DNA of 64,000 nt, taken from NCBI GenBank assembly GCA_023423695.1, contig JAFAFA010000073.1, forward strand, positions 1 through 64,000, in the 5' to 3' direction. Shown piece after piece: positions 1-8,359 of this stretch (positions are counted from its first letter, which is position 1; each line of letters begins with the position of its first letter). Source of the DNA: Pseudomonadota bacterium (lineage in GTDB: Bacteria > Pseudomonadota > Alphaproteobacteria > Azospirillales > Azospirillaceae). The notes below the pieces were generated by a model. It ran no database searches. It saw nothing but the letters and a program-made list of their open reading frames with translations, and was not told the DNA's origin. Position numbers and translations under genes: made by a program.

Positions 1-434
1 GTGGCGGTGGCGCCCGGCGGCAGCTGGGCGACCGACGGCACCGACGGCAGAGGCACCACCGCCGGCATCTGCGGCGTCACCACCGGGCGCGGCAGCGGCA
101 CCTCCGGCGGCGGCAGCAGCCGTTCCACCGTTTGCCCGCGTCCGCCGTCATGGTCGCGAAGCCGCTCATAGGCCAGGATGTCCTGGTGCGGCACCTCCAG
201 CCCACCCGGCTGATCGGGGCGCGCCTTGACCGGACCGGGATCGGCGGTCAGCAGGGGCGGACCGTCGCCCGACAGCCGCGACGGCCCGCGCAGGCCGACG
301 ACCGCCGCACCGGCGAACGCAACGACGCCGACCACGGCAAAGCCCAGCGCCAGCAGCCCGCGCTTGCTCGCGGCCTGTCGGGGCGGCATCCCATGGGGAT
401 TGGCCGCGTAGTTGACGTCGCCGTCGTACTTCAT
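1..434 (-). CDS. SPOR-type cell-division protein, N-terminal part (runs off left edge)
   Basis: Minus-strand gene cut by the window edge; about 144 residues are visible. A polar N-terminus is followed by one hydrophobic segment (about residues 29-50, alanine/valine rich), then a proline-rich periplasmic linker. The stretch PGGLEVPHQD is typical of alphaproteobacterial SPOR proteins that bind denuded peptidoglycan at the septum; the SPOR domain itself would lie outside the window. The ATG overlaps the argS stop as ATGA, so translation is probably coupled to argS. Topology is seen directly; the SPOR assignment is inferred from the conserved N-terminal half and from the usual argS neighbourhood. 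Confidence 0.7.
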   Translation of the reverse strand, partial: MKYDGDVNYAANPHGMPPRQAASKRGLLALGFAVVGVVAFAGAAVVGLRGPSRLSGDGPPLLTADPGPVKARPDQPGGLEVPHQDILAYERLRDHDGGRGQTVERLLPPPEVPLPRPVVTPQMPAVVPLPSVPSVAQLPPGATA

Positions 435-2191
435 GAACGCAGTTCCTCCACCGGTTCGACACCCATCACCGTCAGGCCCGAGGCGATGACCGTCGCCACA
501 GCGGCGATCAGCGCCAGACGGGCCGTCGTCAGCTCCGCATCGCCCTCGATCAGGAAGCGCAGCGAGGCATCGTCGCGGCCCCGGTTCCACAGCGCGTGGA
601 AATCGCTGGCGAGATCGTAGAGGAAGAAGGCGATGCGGTGCGGCTCATGCGCCTCCGCCGCCGCCTCGACCACGCGCGGCCAGGTGGCCATGCGCTTGGC
701 GAGCGCCATCTCCTCGTCGGCATCCAGGCGGGCGAGATTCGCCGCCGCGGCCAGCGCCGCCGGGGCCTGGTCCAGCTGCGGCAGCGCCGTCGCGGCATGG
801 CGCAGGACCGAGCGGCAGCGGGCGTGGGCGTACTGCACGTAGAAGACCGGGTTGTCCTTCGACTGCTCCGTCACCTTGGCGAAGTCGAAGTCCAGCGTCT
901 GGTCGTTGCGGCGGGTCAGCATGATGAAGCGGACCACGTCCTTGCCGACCTGATCGATCACGTCACGCAAGGTCACGAAGGTGCCAGCGCGCTTGGACAT
1001 CTTCACCGGCTGGCCGTTCTGCATCAGGTGGACCAGCTGGCAGAGCTTCACGTCCAGCGACGCCTTGCCTTCGGTCACCGCGGTGGTCGCCGACTGCATG
1101 CGCTTGACGTAGCCGCCATGGTCGGCGCCCCACACGTCGATCAGGCTGCCGAAGCCACGCTTATATTTATCAAAGTGATAGGCGATGTCGTTCGAGAAGT
1201 AGGTGAAGGACCCGTCCGACTTCTTCAGCGGCCGGTCAACGTCGTCGCCGAAATCGGTTGACTTGAACAGGGTCTGCGGGCGCGGCTCCCAATCGTCGGG
1301 CTTCTTGCCCTTCGGCGGTTCCAGCACGCCGGTGTAGATCAGGCCGCGTTCCTCCAGCGCCGTCAGCGCCTTGTCGACCGCGCCGGCGGTCACCAGCGCG
1401 CGTTCGCTGCTGTAGACGTCCATGGTGACGCCGAGAACGCCGAGATCCTCCTTGATCCAGCCCATGATCATGGCGATGGCGAAGTCACGGCAGGCCGGCA
1501 GCCATTCGGATTCGTCGGTGCCGACCCAGCGGTTGCCGTCGCGCTCGGCCAGGGCCTGACCGACCTCCTTGAGATACTCGCCGGGATAGAGGCCGGCCGG
1601 GATCTCGCCCACCTCCTCGCCCAGCGCCTCGCGGTAGCGGATGAAAGTGGAGCGGCCCAGCACGTCGACCTGGGCGCCGGCGTCGTTGATGTAATATTCG
1701 CGGCTGACGGCGTAGCCGGCCTTCTCCAGCAGCGAGGCCAGCGCGTCGCCGAACACCGCGCCGCGGCCATGGGCAGCGTGCAGCGGGCCGGTCGGGTTGG
1801 CGGAGACATACTCGACATTGACCGGCGTCTTGCCGCCCAGGTCGCTGTCGCCATAGGCGGTGCCGGCGTTCAGCACGTCGCGGATGCGGTCGCGCCACAC
1901 GTCCGGCGTCAGGCGCAGGTTGACGAAGCCCGGACCGGCGATCTCCACCGACGCCACGTCGGCCCGGCCCTTCAGCTTGGCCACCAGCAGTTCCGCCAAG
2001 GCGCGCGGCGCCATCTTCGCCGGCTTCGCCAGGATCATGGCGGCGTTGGTGGACAGGTCGCCATGCGAGGCCTCGCGCGGCGGCTCGACCGTCAGACGGC
2101 TGCTGTCCAGCCCGGCGGGGATGGCACCCTCGGCGGCCAGTTCTTCCAGCAGCTTGCGAATATCGGTCTCGAAGGCCTTGAAAATATTCAT
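431..2191 (-). CDS. argS: Arginyl-tRNA synthetase
   Basis: Charges tRNA-Arg with arginine in the cytoplasm. The 586 residues match the usual length of class Ia ArgRS. The HIGH-type signature appears as HAAHG (residues 138-142) after the conserved SANPTGPLH stretch, and the KMSKR loop is at about 397-401. An N-terminal Add-1-like domain and the C-terminal helical anticodon-binding domain ending VMGVEPVEELRS are present. The next gene (SPOR protein) overlaps its stop by ATGA. dgt lies about 58 bp upstream in the same direction, so the three may form one operon. Confidence 0.97.
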   Translation of the reverse strand: MNIFKAFETDIRKLLEELAAEGAIPAGLDSSRLTVEPPREASHGDLSTNAAMILAKPAKMAPRALAELLVAKLKGRADVASVEIAGPGFVNLRLTPDVWRDRIRDVLNAGTAYGDSDLGGKTPVNVEYVSANPTGPLHAAHGRGAVFGDALASLLEKAGYAVSREYYINDAGAQVDVLGRSTFIRYREALGEEVGEIPAGLYPGEYLKEVGQALAERDGNRWVGTDESEWLPACRDFAIAMIMGWIKEDLGVLGVTMDVYSSERALVTAGAVDKALTALEERGLIYTGVLEPPKGKKPDDWEPRPQTLFKSTDFGDDVDRPLKKSDGSFTYFSNDIAYHFDKYKRGFGSLIDVWGADHGGYVKRMQSATTAVTEGKASLDVKLCQLVHLMQNGQPVKMSKRAGTFVTLRDVIDQVGKDVVRFIMLTRRNDQTLDFDFAKVTEQSKDNPVFYVQYAHARCRSVLRHAATALPQLDQAPAALAAAANLARLDADEEMALAKRMATWPRVVEAAAEAHEPHRIAFFLYDLASDFHALWNRGRDDASLRFLIEGDAELTTARLALIAAVATVIASGLTVMGVEPVEELRS

Positions 2192-2249
2192 CGTCTCAGG
2201 TCGTCTTTTCAGGAGGTCACAGGAGCCCGCGGGCTCAGCTCTTCACGGC

Positions 2250-3449
2250 TCACGTCTTCACATGCAGGTCGAACAGCCGGTCATGCTCGGCCAGCGCATA
2301 GCGGTCGGTCATGCCGGCGATGTAATCGGCCACATGACGGGCGCGCACCGCAAGGTCGGCATCGCCGCCATGCTTTGCGATATCGCGCTGCCACTCGGTC
2401 GGCAGGGTGTTGGGCTCGTCCATGAACAGCTGGAACAGAGCGCGCACCACGCGCTTGCACTTGCTCATCTCGCGGTTCACGCGATAGTGCCGGTACATGC
2501 GCTGGCGCAGGAAGGCGCGCAAGGGCCCCTGCGCCTCCAGCATCCCGTCGGAGAAGCTGACCATCGCCAGCGGCAGGGCGCGCAGTTCGGCCGCGCTTCC
2601 CGGCTTGTGCTCCGCCAGCCGCCGCCGGGTCTCCGTCACCAGATCCACGACCATGGCGTTGATCATCCGCCGCACCGTCTCGTGGATCAGGCGCGAGCGC
2701 TCCAGTCCCGGATAACGGTCGCAGACCTCGCGGATGATCGGGCCGACCAGCGGCAGTTCCGCCACCTCCTCGACCGTGAACAGGCCGGCGCGCAGGCCGT
2801 CGTCGATGTCGTGGTTGTTGTAGGCGATGTCGTCGGCCAGCGCCGCCACCTGCGCCTCGGCGCCCGGATTGGTGTGCAGTTCCAGATCCCACTCGCCCTG
2901 GAAAGCGGCGATGGTGGTTGGCAGGCGGAAACCCGGCAGCAGCGGCAGCAGCGGGCCGTTGTGCTTGACCACGCCCTCCAGCGCTTCCCAGGTCAGGTTC
3001 AGCCCGTCGAACTCGGCATAGCGCCGCTCCAGCCGCGTCAGGATGCGCAGGGTCTGGTCGTTGTGGGCGAAGCCGCCGAACGGCTCCATGCAGGCGTTCA
3101 GCGCGTCTTCCCCGGCATGGCCGAAGGGGGTGTGACCGAGGTCGTGGGCCAGCGCCACCGCCTCCGCCAGATCCTCGTTCAGGGACAGCGTGCGGCTGAT
3201 CGAGCGTGCGATCTGCGCCACCTCCAGGCTGTGGGTCAGCCGGGTGCGGTAATAGTCGCCCTCGTGATAGACGAAGACCTGCGTCTTGTGCTTCAGCCGG
3301 CGGAAGGCTCCGGAATGCACGATTCGGTCGCGGTCGCGCTGAAAGCACGAGCGCGTCGGGCTTTCCGGCTCCGCCACCAACCGCCCGCGCGTGTCCGCCG
3401 GGGTGCAGGCATAGGAAGCCAGCCGATCGTGAAAACAGTCCGCCGTCAT
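2250..3449 (-). CDS. dgt: Deoxyguanosinetriphosphate triphosphohydrolase-like protein (HD domain)
   Basis: Hydrolyses dNTPs to deoxynucleosides and triphosphate, controlling nucleotide pools. The 399-residue form starts at MTADCFHDRL and fits the dGTPase-like family. The HD-domain metal ligands are visible as THSLEVAQIA, then AHDLGHTPFGH, and further on ALADDIAYNNHD. The reading frame stays open upstream towards position 3833, but that extension runs antisense through the ErpA-type gene and has no family counterpart, so I start at 3449. It lies upstream of and co-directional with argS. Confidence 0.93.
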   Translation of the reverse strand: MTADCFHDRLASYACTPADTRGRLVAEPESPTRSCFQRDRDRIVHSGAFRRLKHKTQVFVYHEGDYYRTRLTHSLEVAQIARSISRTLSLNEDLAEAVALAHDLGHTPFGHAGEDALNACMEPFGGFAHNDQTLRILTRLERRYAEFDGLNLTWEALEGVVKHNGPLLPLLPGFRLPTTIAAFQGEWDLELHTNPGAEAQVAALADDIAYNNHDIDDGLRAGLFTVEEVAELPLVGPIIREVCDRYPGLERSRLIHETVRRMINAMVVDLVTETRRRLAEHKPGSAAELRALPLAMVSFSDGMLEAQGPLRAFLRQRMYRHYRVNREMSKCKRVVRALFQLFMDEPNTLPTEWQRDIAKHGGDADLAVRARHVADYIAGMTDRYALAEHDRLFDLHVKT

Positions 3450-3641
3450 GGGGCGGACACTACCGGCGGGGGGACGCGGGTGCAACGGCGAAGGCGTGCT
3501 ATGCCCCGGCCCCAAGGCCAGGGTGCAAACGAGCGTGCCAGAAGCGCAACGGTTTGGCGCAAGGGTGCCCATACTTTGACGAAGACGTCGTTCCCCCTTA
3601 CATTTGTGGCAACTCCCGCATCGCATCAAAGGGGCCATCCC

Positions 3642-3998
3642 ATGCCCGACACCGCACTGCCCACCGAAGCCCGCGTCCTTGCCGTCAGCGAGAGTGCCGC
3701 CAAGCGCGTCGCCTTCCTGATCGAACAGGAGGGCAATCCGAAGCTGATGCTGCGCCTGACCGTCTCCGGCGGCGGCTGCTCCGGCTTCCAGTACGGCTTC
3801 ACCTTCGACGAGACCGCGACCGACGAGGACCATGTCTTCGAGAAGGACGGCACCAGGGTGGTCACCGACGACGCCTCGCTAGACCTGCTGGCCGGCGCGA
3901 CGCTGGATTACGTGGAGGACCTGATGGGAGCGGCCTTCCAGATCAAGAACCCGAACGCCAGCGCGTCCTGCGGCTGCGGCAACTCCTTCGCGGTCTGA
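3642..3998 (+). CDS. erpA: Iron-sulfur cluster insertion protein (ErpA/IscA family)
   Basis: A-type carrier that passes Fe-S clusters to apo-proteins. The 118 residues carry the three conserved cysteines: one in the GGGCSGFQYG motif and two in the C-terminal CGCGNSF. The start ATG follows AAAGGGG at reasonable spacing. It is divergent from dgt across a 192-bp gap that must hold both promoters. xth follows 62 bp downstream on the same strand. ErpA and IscA cannot be told apart with certainty by eye; the gene stands alone, outside an isc operon, which favours ErpA. Confidence 0.9.
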   Translation: MPDTALPTEARVLAVSESAAKRVAFLIEQEGNPKLMLRLTVSGGGCSGFQYGFTFDETATDEDHVFEKDGTRVVTDDASLDLLAGATLDYVEDLMGAAFQIKNPNASASCGCGNSFAV

Positions 3999-4060
3999 GG
4001 CCGCCGTCTGAGGCAACCGTCCGACCTCACAAGACCAAGAAGAAAAGGCAGGCCTGTTTC

Positions 4061-4834
4061 GTGAAGATCGCCACCTGGAACGTCAACTCCGCGAAGGCCC
4101 GCCTTCCGCTGATCACCGACTGGCTGCGCACGGCGTCCCCGGACGTCGTGCTCTTCCAGGAAATCAAATGCGAGACCGCCGCCTTCCCCGCCGCGGCGTT
4201 CGAGGAACTCGGCTACCACGTCAATGCCGTCGGGCAGAAGGCTTACAACGGCGTAGCATTGCTGTCGAAGACCCCGGCCGAGGACGTGCTGACCCGCCTG
4301 CCCGGCGAGCCGGAGGACGAACAGGCCCGCTATGTCGAGGCCACCGTGGCCGGCGTGCGCATCGCCTCGCTCTACCTGCCCAACGGCAACCCGGTGCCGG
4401 GGGAGAAGTTCGCCTACAAGCTCCGCTGGATGGACCGGCTGTACGACCATGCCCGGACCCTGCTGGCCCGGGAAATCCCGGTGGTGCTGGGCGGCGACTA
4501 CAACATCATCCCCGAGGCGCGCGACGTGTTCTCGCCGCAGGCCTTCGCCGGCGACGCGCTGTTCCGCCCGGAATCGCGGGCCAAGTTCCGTGCCCTGCTG
4601 AATCTCGGCCTGACCGAGGCGTATCGCGCCCTGCATGACGACGACCACGCCTATACCTTCTGGGATTATCAGGCCGGCAGCTGGCCGCGTGACAACGGCC
4701 TGCGCATCGACCATTTCCTGCTGTCGCCGCAGGCCGCCGACCGTCTGGCCGGCTGCACCATCGACCGCGAGCCGCGCGGCAAGGAAAAGGCGTCCGACCA
4801 CACCCCGGTCATCCTGGAGCTGCGCGACGCGTGA
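4061..4834 (+). CDS. xth: Exodeoxyribonuclease III (AP endonuclease)
   Basis: Cleaves abasic sites and degrades dsDNA 3' to 5' in base-excision repair. The 257 residues show the exonuclease-endonuclease-phosphatase motifs: WNVNS at the N-terminus, the metal ligand in FQEIK, YLPNG, GGDYNIIPEARD, RIDHFLLS and the terminal catalytic SDHTPV. The start is a GTG preceded by the purine-rich AAAAGGCAGG; no in-frame ATG fits the family N-terminus. It probably shares a transcript with the ErpA-type gene upstream. Confidence 0.95.
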   Translation: MKIATWNVNSAKARLPLITDWLRTASPDVVLFQEIKCETAAFPAAAFEELGYHVNAVGQKAYNGVALLSKTPAEDVLTRLPGEPEDEQARYVEATVAGVRIASLYLPNGNPVPGEKFAYKLRWMDRLYDHARTLLAREIPVVLGGDYNIIPEARDVFSPQAFAGDALFRPESRAKFRALLNLGLTEAYRALHDDDHAYTFWDYQAGSWPRDNGLRIDHFLLSPQAADRLAGCTIDREPRGKEKASDHTPVILELRDA

Positions 4835-4949
4835 CCCCCGCCGTGGAATCGGCGTAACAACAGCATTTCGTTAAAACTCTCGCTTCTAAGATGACTGCCC
4901 GGCCGGCATGACAACCGGCCGCGCAGTCATGGTGGGAGCGAAGGGCGGC

Positions 4950-5519
4950 ATGGCGTGGGGGCGCGACAAAGGCCGGGAAGAGGTGAAGGGGCTGCTGGCG
5001 GCGCTTGAACGTCAGGCGACCGAAGCCTCGCAGCTTGCCGAACGGGCTCAGCGCGATAGGGGCGACGACCGTTTCGCCTCTTTCCTCGATTTCCGCCGCA
5101 AGGTAGAGGAAATCCGCGCCCTGTTCGCCCTGACCGAGGAGCGCCTGCAGGGCGTCGACGAGTCGCGCCTGACCGATCTGCGCGCCGAGTTCGAACGGAT
5201 GGACCTGCTGTTGACCCGCATGCTTGTGGGGGCGATGCGCAACTATTTCTCCGGCATGCGCCAGGATCAGGTTCTGCCGATCGGCGCCCGCGAGCTGTTC
5301 GAACCGGAACTGCGCAGCATCGACCAAACCCGCGCCCGCCTGCTGAGCCCCCGCTACGCAGACCGCGTGCCGGAGGTTCTGGACGATCTGGACGCTACCG
5401 CCGACCTGATTCGCAAGACAATCGCCCGCGCACCCAGCCTGCCCGACTTCTCCGACAGCCCCAGCCCACCCAAACCGACCCGCCGTCTGCGCACGCTGGG
5501 CCGCCCAATTCGCAACTGA
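4950..5519 (+). CDS. Hypothetical helical protein
   Basis: About 189 residues, mostly charged helix with heptad-like spacing (KGLLAALERQATEASQLAER, then FRRKVEEIRALFALTEERL), followed by a proline-rich C-terminus. No signal peptide or membrane segment and no recognised family. Three in-frame ATGs compete (4908, 4929, 4950); only 4950 has an SD-like GAAGGG just upstream, so it was chosen. It is the last protein gene before the tRNA-Ser that hosts the island. Confidence 0.65.
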   Translation: MAWGRDKGREEVKGLLAALERQATEASQLAERAQRDRGDDRFASFLDFRRKVEEIRALFALTEERLQGVDESRLTDLRAEFERMDLLLTRMLVGAMRNYFSGMRQDQVLPIGARELFEPELRSIDQTRARLLSPRYADRVPEVLDDLDATADLIRKTIARAPSLPDFSDSPSPPKPTRRLRTLGRPIRN

Positions 5520-5604
5520 CGGGCCGCAATTGACGGGCAAATCGTGCCGACACACGCGCGACACTTGACCCACCGCGACGCATTCGCTACTCCCGTGGGC
5601 CTGG

Positions 5605-5694
5605 GGAAGAGTGGCCGAGTGGTTTAAGGCAACGGTCTTGAAAACCGTCGTAGGTGTGAGCCTACCGTGGGTTCGAATCCCACCTCTTCCGCCA
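5605..5694 (+). tRNA. tRNA-Ser (anticodon UGA)
   Basis: A 90-nt class II tRNA. The acceptor stem GGAAGAG (5605-5611) pairs with CTCTTCC (5684-5690), then come discriminator G and an encoded CCA. The anticodon stem is ACGGT/ACCGT with loop CTTGAAA, giving anticodon TGA. A long variable arm and T-arm GGTTCGAATCC are present. Its last 14 bases are repeated at 27628-27641, so the 3' end serves as the integration site of the neighbouring island. Confidence 0.97.
5681..5694 (+). repeat. attL core (tRNA-Ser 3' end)
   Basis: CACCTCTTCCGCCA at the tRNA 3' end, identical to 27628-27641. Flanking bases differ immediately on both sides (C versus A to the left, C versus T to the right), so the shared core is exactly 14 bp. 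Confidence 0.9.
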
Positions 5695-6365
5695 CGAAGT
5701 TGAGCTAGAGCGTTGATTTAATTGTCAAATCCGTCCTCGCCATTCTGTCTCTCCCACATTTTTCCCCACATTTAGTTTCGGCTGGAGACGATCTCCAGCG
5801 AACCATCACGGCTGATGCGAGGCTTCTGGCGGATTCAAGCGCACGCCTGCAAACCAACGATATCACAGCCACTCGGGCAACCACTTCAAAGCGATTATCG
5901 CGGTGTTCCTGCGGCAGACGTCAGGATACCCCTGGAGATGCGCCGGCGACCCGCAAGGGTGCCGTGGTGGGCTTCGATTCGCTGCACATCCGCCGGCCAA
6001 ACCGCAGCGCTCCCGCCGCATCTTGATCGGGTCCCTGCAGCGGCACAGCCGCGCCACCACCGCCAAACCGCAGCGGTGACGCAGCGGATCGACCGCACTC
6101 CGGCAGCGCATAGGCAGCGCACACCGCAGCGCCCCCGCAGCGGCGGTTCTGGGCCGCAATCGGGGTGCGCTGGCGATGGATTTCGACGTGATCGGGGATG
6201 TAGGCGCAATAACGCAAACTTGGCGCACGCCGATCACAAAGCTCCCTCGATGCCCAGACGAAAGCCCGACATTGCAATGGCGGCGCTGTTCAGGTGCCCT
6301 TGCTGATCGACAATTCCCGTGTTCCTAAGCATCATGGGGTTGCACGACGTCCTGAGAGTTCTTCC
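5695..6365. other. Island left end without a convincing gene
   Basis: About 670 bp. Open frames here are short, lie in several frames at once and are compositionally odd (long runs of GCAGCG/CCGC-type sequence around 6040-6150 and a cysteine/arginine-rich antisense frame), so I call none. It contains the arm-type integrase sites at 5753-5771. It may hold a decayed gene or a small RNA, but nothing decisive is visible. Confidence 0.5.
5753..5771 (+). promoter_or_regulatory. Putative integrase arm-type sites, left
   Basis: Two direct copies of CCCACAT at 5753-5759 and 5765-5771, start to start 12 bp. The same pair with the same 12-bp period and orientation lies at the right end (27490-27508). 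Each pair is inside the island near its att core, as expected for arm binding sites of a tyrosine integrase. Binding is inferred. Confidence 0.5.
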
Positions 6366-7055
6366 ATGCGCATTCCTGTTCTCATCGCCACTCTCCTCAT
6401 TACGTCCCCCGCGGTTGCGGCGGAGACCATCACCGGCACCGCATCGGTCATTGACGGTGACACCCTGGAGATCCAGGGCAAGCGCATCCGCCTCCATGGT
6501 ATCGACGCGCCCGAGAGTGCACAGCTCTGCCAGGATGCCGCCGGCAAGGATTGGCGCTGCGGCCAGCGGGCGGCGCTGGCCCTGTCCGACCAAATCGCCC
6601 GGCGGCCGGTGTCGTGCGAGGTGAAGGACACGGACCGGTATGGGCGGAGCGTCGCCGCGTGTTCGGCCGGCGGCGAGTCGCTGAACGCCTGGATGGTCGC
6701 AACTGGCTGGGCCATGGCCTATCGCCAGTACAGCAAGGACTATGTCGACGCCGAGGCTGCCGCCCGAGCCGGGCGCGCCGGTATCTGGGCCGGGACCTTC
6801 CAGCCGCCCTGGGACTGGCGAAAGGACAAGCGGGAGGGCAAGCAGCAGCCCGCCAATCAGAACACCGCAGCGCCGGCTGGGGCGGCCGGCGGGTGCAAGG
6901 TCAAGGGCAACATCTCAGCCAAGGGGGAGCGCATCTATCACATTCCCGGCGGCCGATTCTACGAGCAGGCAAAGATCAACGAGCGCGACGGAGAGCGATG
7001 GTTCTGTAGTGAGCAGGATGCTGCCGCCGCAGGCTGGAGGAAGTCGGCGCAATGA
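6366..7055 (+). CDS. Secreted thermonuclease-family (SNase-like) protein
   Basis: A 229-residue protein starting with a signal peptide (MRIPVLIATLLITSPAVAA). An SNase fold follows: the metal/catalytic region GTASVIDGDTLEIQGKRIRL, the arginine-containing HGIDAPESAQ, then DRYGRSVAAC and WAMAYRQYS. A glutamine/asparagine linker leads to a C-terminal stretch with GCKVKGNIS and RWFCSE, a common extension in alphaproteobacterial SNase homologues. The start is set by the signal peptide, with GAGAG upstream. It heads a three-gene set joined by ATGA overlaps. Probable exported or periplasmic nuclease carried as island cargo. Confidence 0.88.
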   Translation: MRIPVLIATLLITSPAVAAETITGTASVIDGDTLEIQGKRIRLHGIDAPESAQLCQDAAGKDWRCGQRAALALSDQIARRPVSCEVKDTDRYGRSVAACSAGGESLNAWMVATGWAMAYRQYSKDYVDAEAAARAGRAGIWAGTFQPPWDWRKDKREGKQQPANQNTAAPAGAAGGCKVKGNISAKGERIYHIPGGRFYEQAKINERDGERWFCSEQDAAAAGWRKSAQ

Positions 7056-7180
7056 CCAACCGTGCCCCCCTATCCCGCGGCTTCGCGCTCATCGTCGAGG
7101 GCGCCGTGTTCGTCTGCATCGTGAGCCTGCTCTATACCTGGAGCTGCGTCGCCGCACGGCGGAGCCCCAAGAGGCCATGA
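7052..7180 (+). CDS. Small single-pass membrane protein
   Basis: A 42-residue protein beginning MTNRAPLSRG, with one hydrophobic helix (about residues 12-29) and a basic tail RRSPKRP. Its ATG overlaps the SNase stop and its stop overlaps the next start, both as ATGA, which is the main support for such a short gene. Function unknown; possibly a membrane partner of the two exported neighbours. Confidence 0.6.
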   Translation: MTNRAPLSRGFALIVEGAVFVCIVSLLYTWSCVAARRSPKRP

Positions 7181-7434
7181 CCAACCGATTATCGAAGGCC
7201 CGGGTAGGCTGCATCGTCGCGGCGGCTCTGCTGACCACCGGCGCCTCGGTCGCGCGAGGGGTCCGGCCGGCCGATGTTGAGGTCCGACAACGGATCATCG
7301 CGGAGTCGATCGCTGCTTATCCGGGCAACTGTACCTGCCCCTACAGCATGATGCGGAACGGTCACCGGTGCGGCGGCCGGAGCGCTTACAGTAGGCCAGG
7401 CGGCCGGGCGCCGATCTGCTGTCCAACGAATTGA
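7177..7434 (+). CDS. Small secreted cysteine-rich protein
   Basis: An 85-residue protein with an N-terminal hydrophobic segment (GCIVAAALLTTGASVA) that looks like a signal peptide. The C-terminal domain contains YPGNCTCPYS, HRCGGRSAYSRPGG and ICC, a cysteine/glycine pattern I recognise from small exported proteins found beside SNase homologues. Four or five cysteines suggest disulfides outside the cytoplasm. It is the third member of the ATGA-coupled SNase operon. Role unknown. Confidence 0.7.
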   Translation: MTNRLSKARVGCIVAAALLTTGASVARGVRPADVEVRQRIIAESIAAYPGNCTCPYSMMRNGHRCGGRSAYSRPGGRAPICCPTN

Positions 7435-7576
7435 CGGACGCGATGGTTGCGCGCTGGCGCCGGGCTCACGGTGAATAAGTACGACGTCGCGATTGGCGCC
7501 TGCCCCGGCTGAAGCGACATCCGGCCACCGGCAACTGCCTGCCCTCAATGATCGGCGGGCAGTTTCGCCTCTGGTG

Positions 7577-7730
7577 TCAGCCCTTCAGGCATCTGCTCAT
7601 GAACGCCTTACGCTCGTCACCCTTCAGGCTCCTTCATCTTCTCCTGCTGCGGCGTGGCCGCCATCGACGCACCAGAACTGGCGGCCAGCGTCACAGCCAT
7701 GGCGGTAGCTGCAATCACGTACCTCAGCAT
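7577..7730 (-). pseudogene. psiF-family pseudogene (internal deletion and frameshift)
   Basis: The frame starting at 7730 gives a signal peptide and then AATPQQEKMK, the PsiF repeat start. It then shifts to KEPEG and stops at 7617. In another frame the conserved PsiF ending LKGDERKAFMSRCLKG continues to a stop at 7577. The middle of the repeat (normally a cysteine-containing stretch between KMK and LKGDERK) is missing. A deletion plus frameshift therefore disabled a small exported PsiF-like protein. Both halves are seen directly; the ancestral length is inferred. Confidence 0.75.
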
Positions 7731-8359
7731 CTTCGGATCCTCCCAAGCACGCCGCCTCACACGAGGCATGTCGCGGTTGGTGGAGGATGGCATGGTCAGG
7801 ATCGACGCGCCCAGGGCGGCGGCGCCGAGGTTAGTGGGGGTAGAGGAATTGCGGGCCACGGCGCTGAAAGAGGTAAATCGTTGCAGTTGAAAAACACGCA
7901 AATATATGACAGTTACACAACCATCCGTCCAAGCCATGCACCTGGGCCAACCGGATACCGCGGGGAGTCAGCGCCGCGCCGGTTAGGTGTTTGTCGTCCT
8001 CTGTTGCCGCCCGCGTAACGTGGGAATGAGGGCACCAGCGCTTTGGATGGGGATCGCTGCAGGAATGAGGTGATCCGGACTCCAGGCTGGGAAAGTAGTG
8101 GATTGGGACACCTTGGTATGTCGTGCCAACCTGTTGTAACGGAGGACTACGATATGGAAGGAGTAGCTGTTGCTTTATTTTTTGGCGATAAGTATTTTAA
8201 GAAATATTGAAAACTTAGCGTGCAAATGATTTGATCCCGAACCATCTCGGCTGACATAGGCGAATTTCTAGTTTGTAAGGTTTACGAGGCCAATCAACTA
8301 TGCTAGCGCTAAAGTGAGTAGAGGTACAATCTTCTAGCAGATCGTCTGTGGAGGCAGCG
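7731..8359. other. Intergenic region with GC-to-AT transition
   Basis: No convincing gene. Composition drops sharply after about 8100 (for example CTTTATTTTTTGGCG), marking the start of the AT-rich segment that runs to about 10740. It probably holds the promoter of the 8360 operon; I cannot place -35/-10 boxes confidently. Confidence 0.5.

Noticed and set aside
3206..4060. Upstream extension of the xth frame to 3206
   Set aside because: It runs antisense to dgt and out of frame through the ErpA-type gene; the family N-terminus begins at 4061.
5863..6237. Overlapping cysteine/arginine-rich frames near the island left end
   Set aside because: Several frames on both strands are open at once, none has an SD or a recognisable motif; low-complexity composition explains them.
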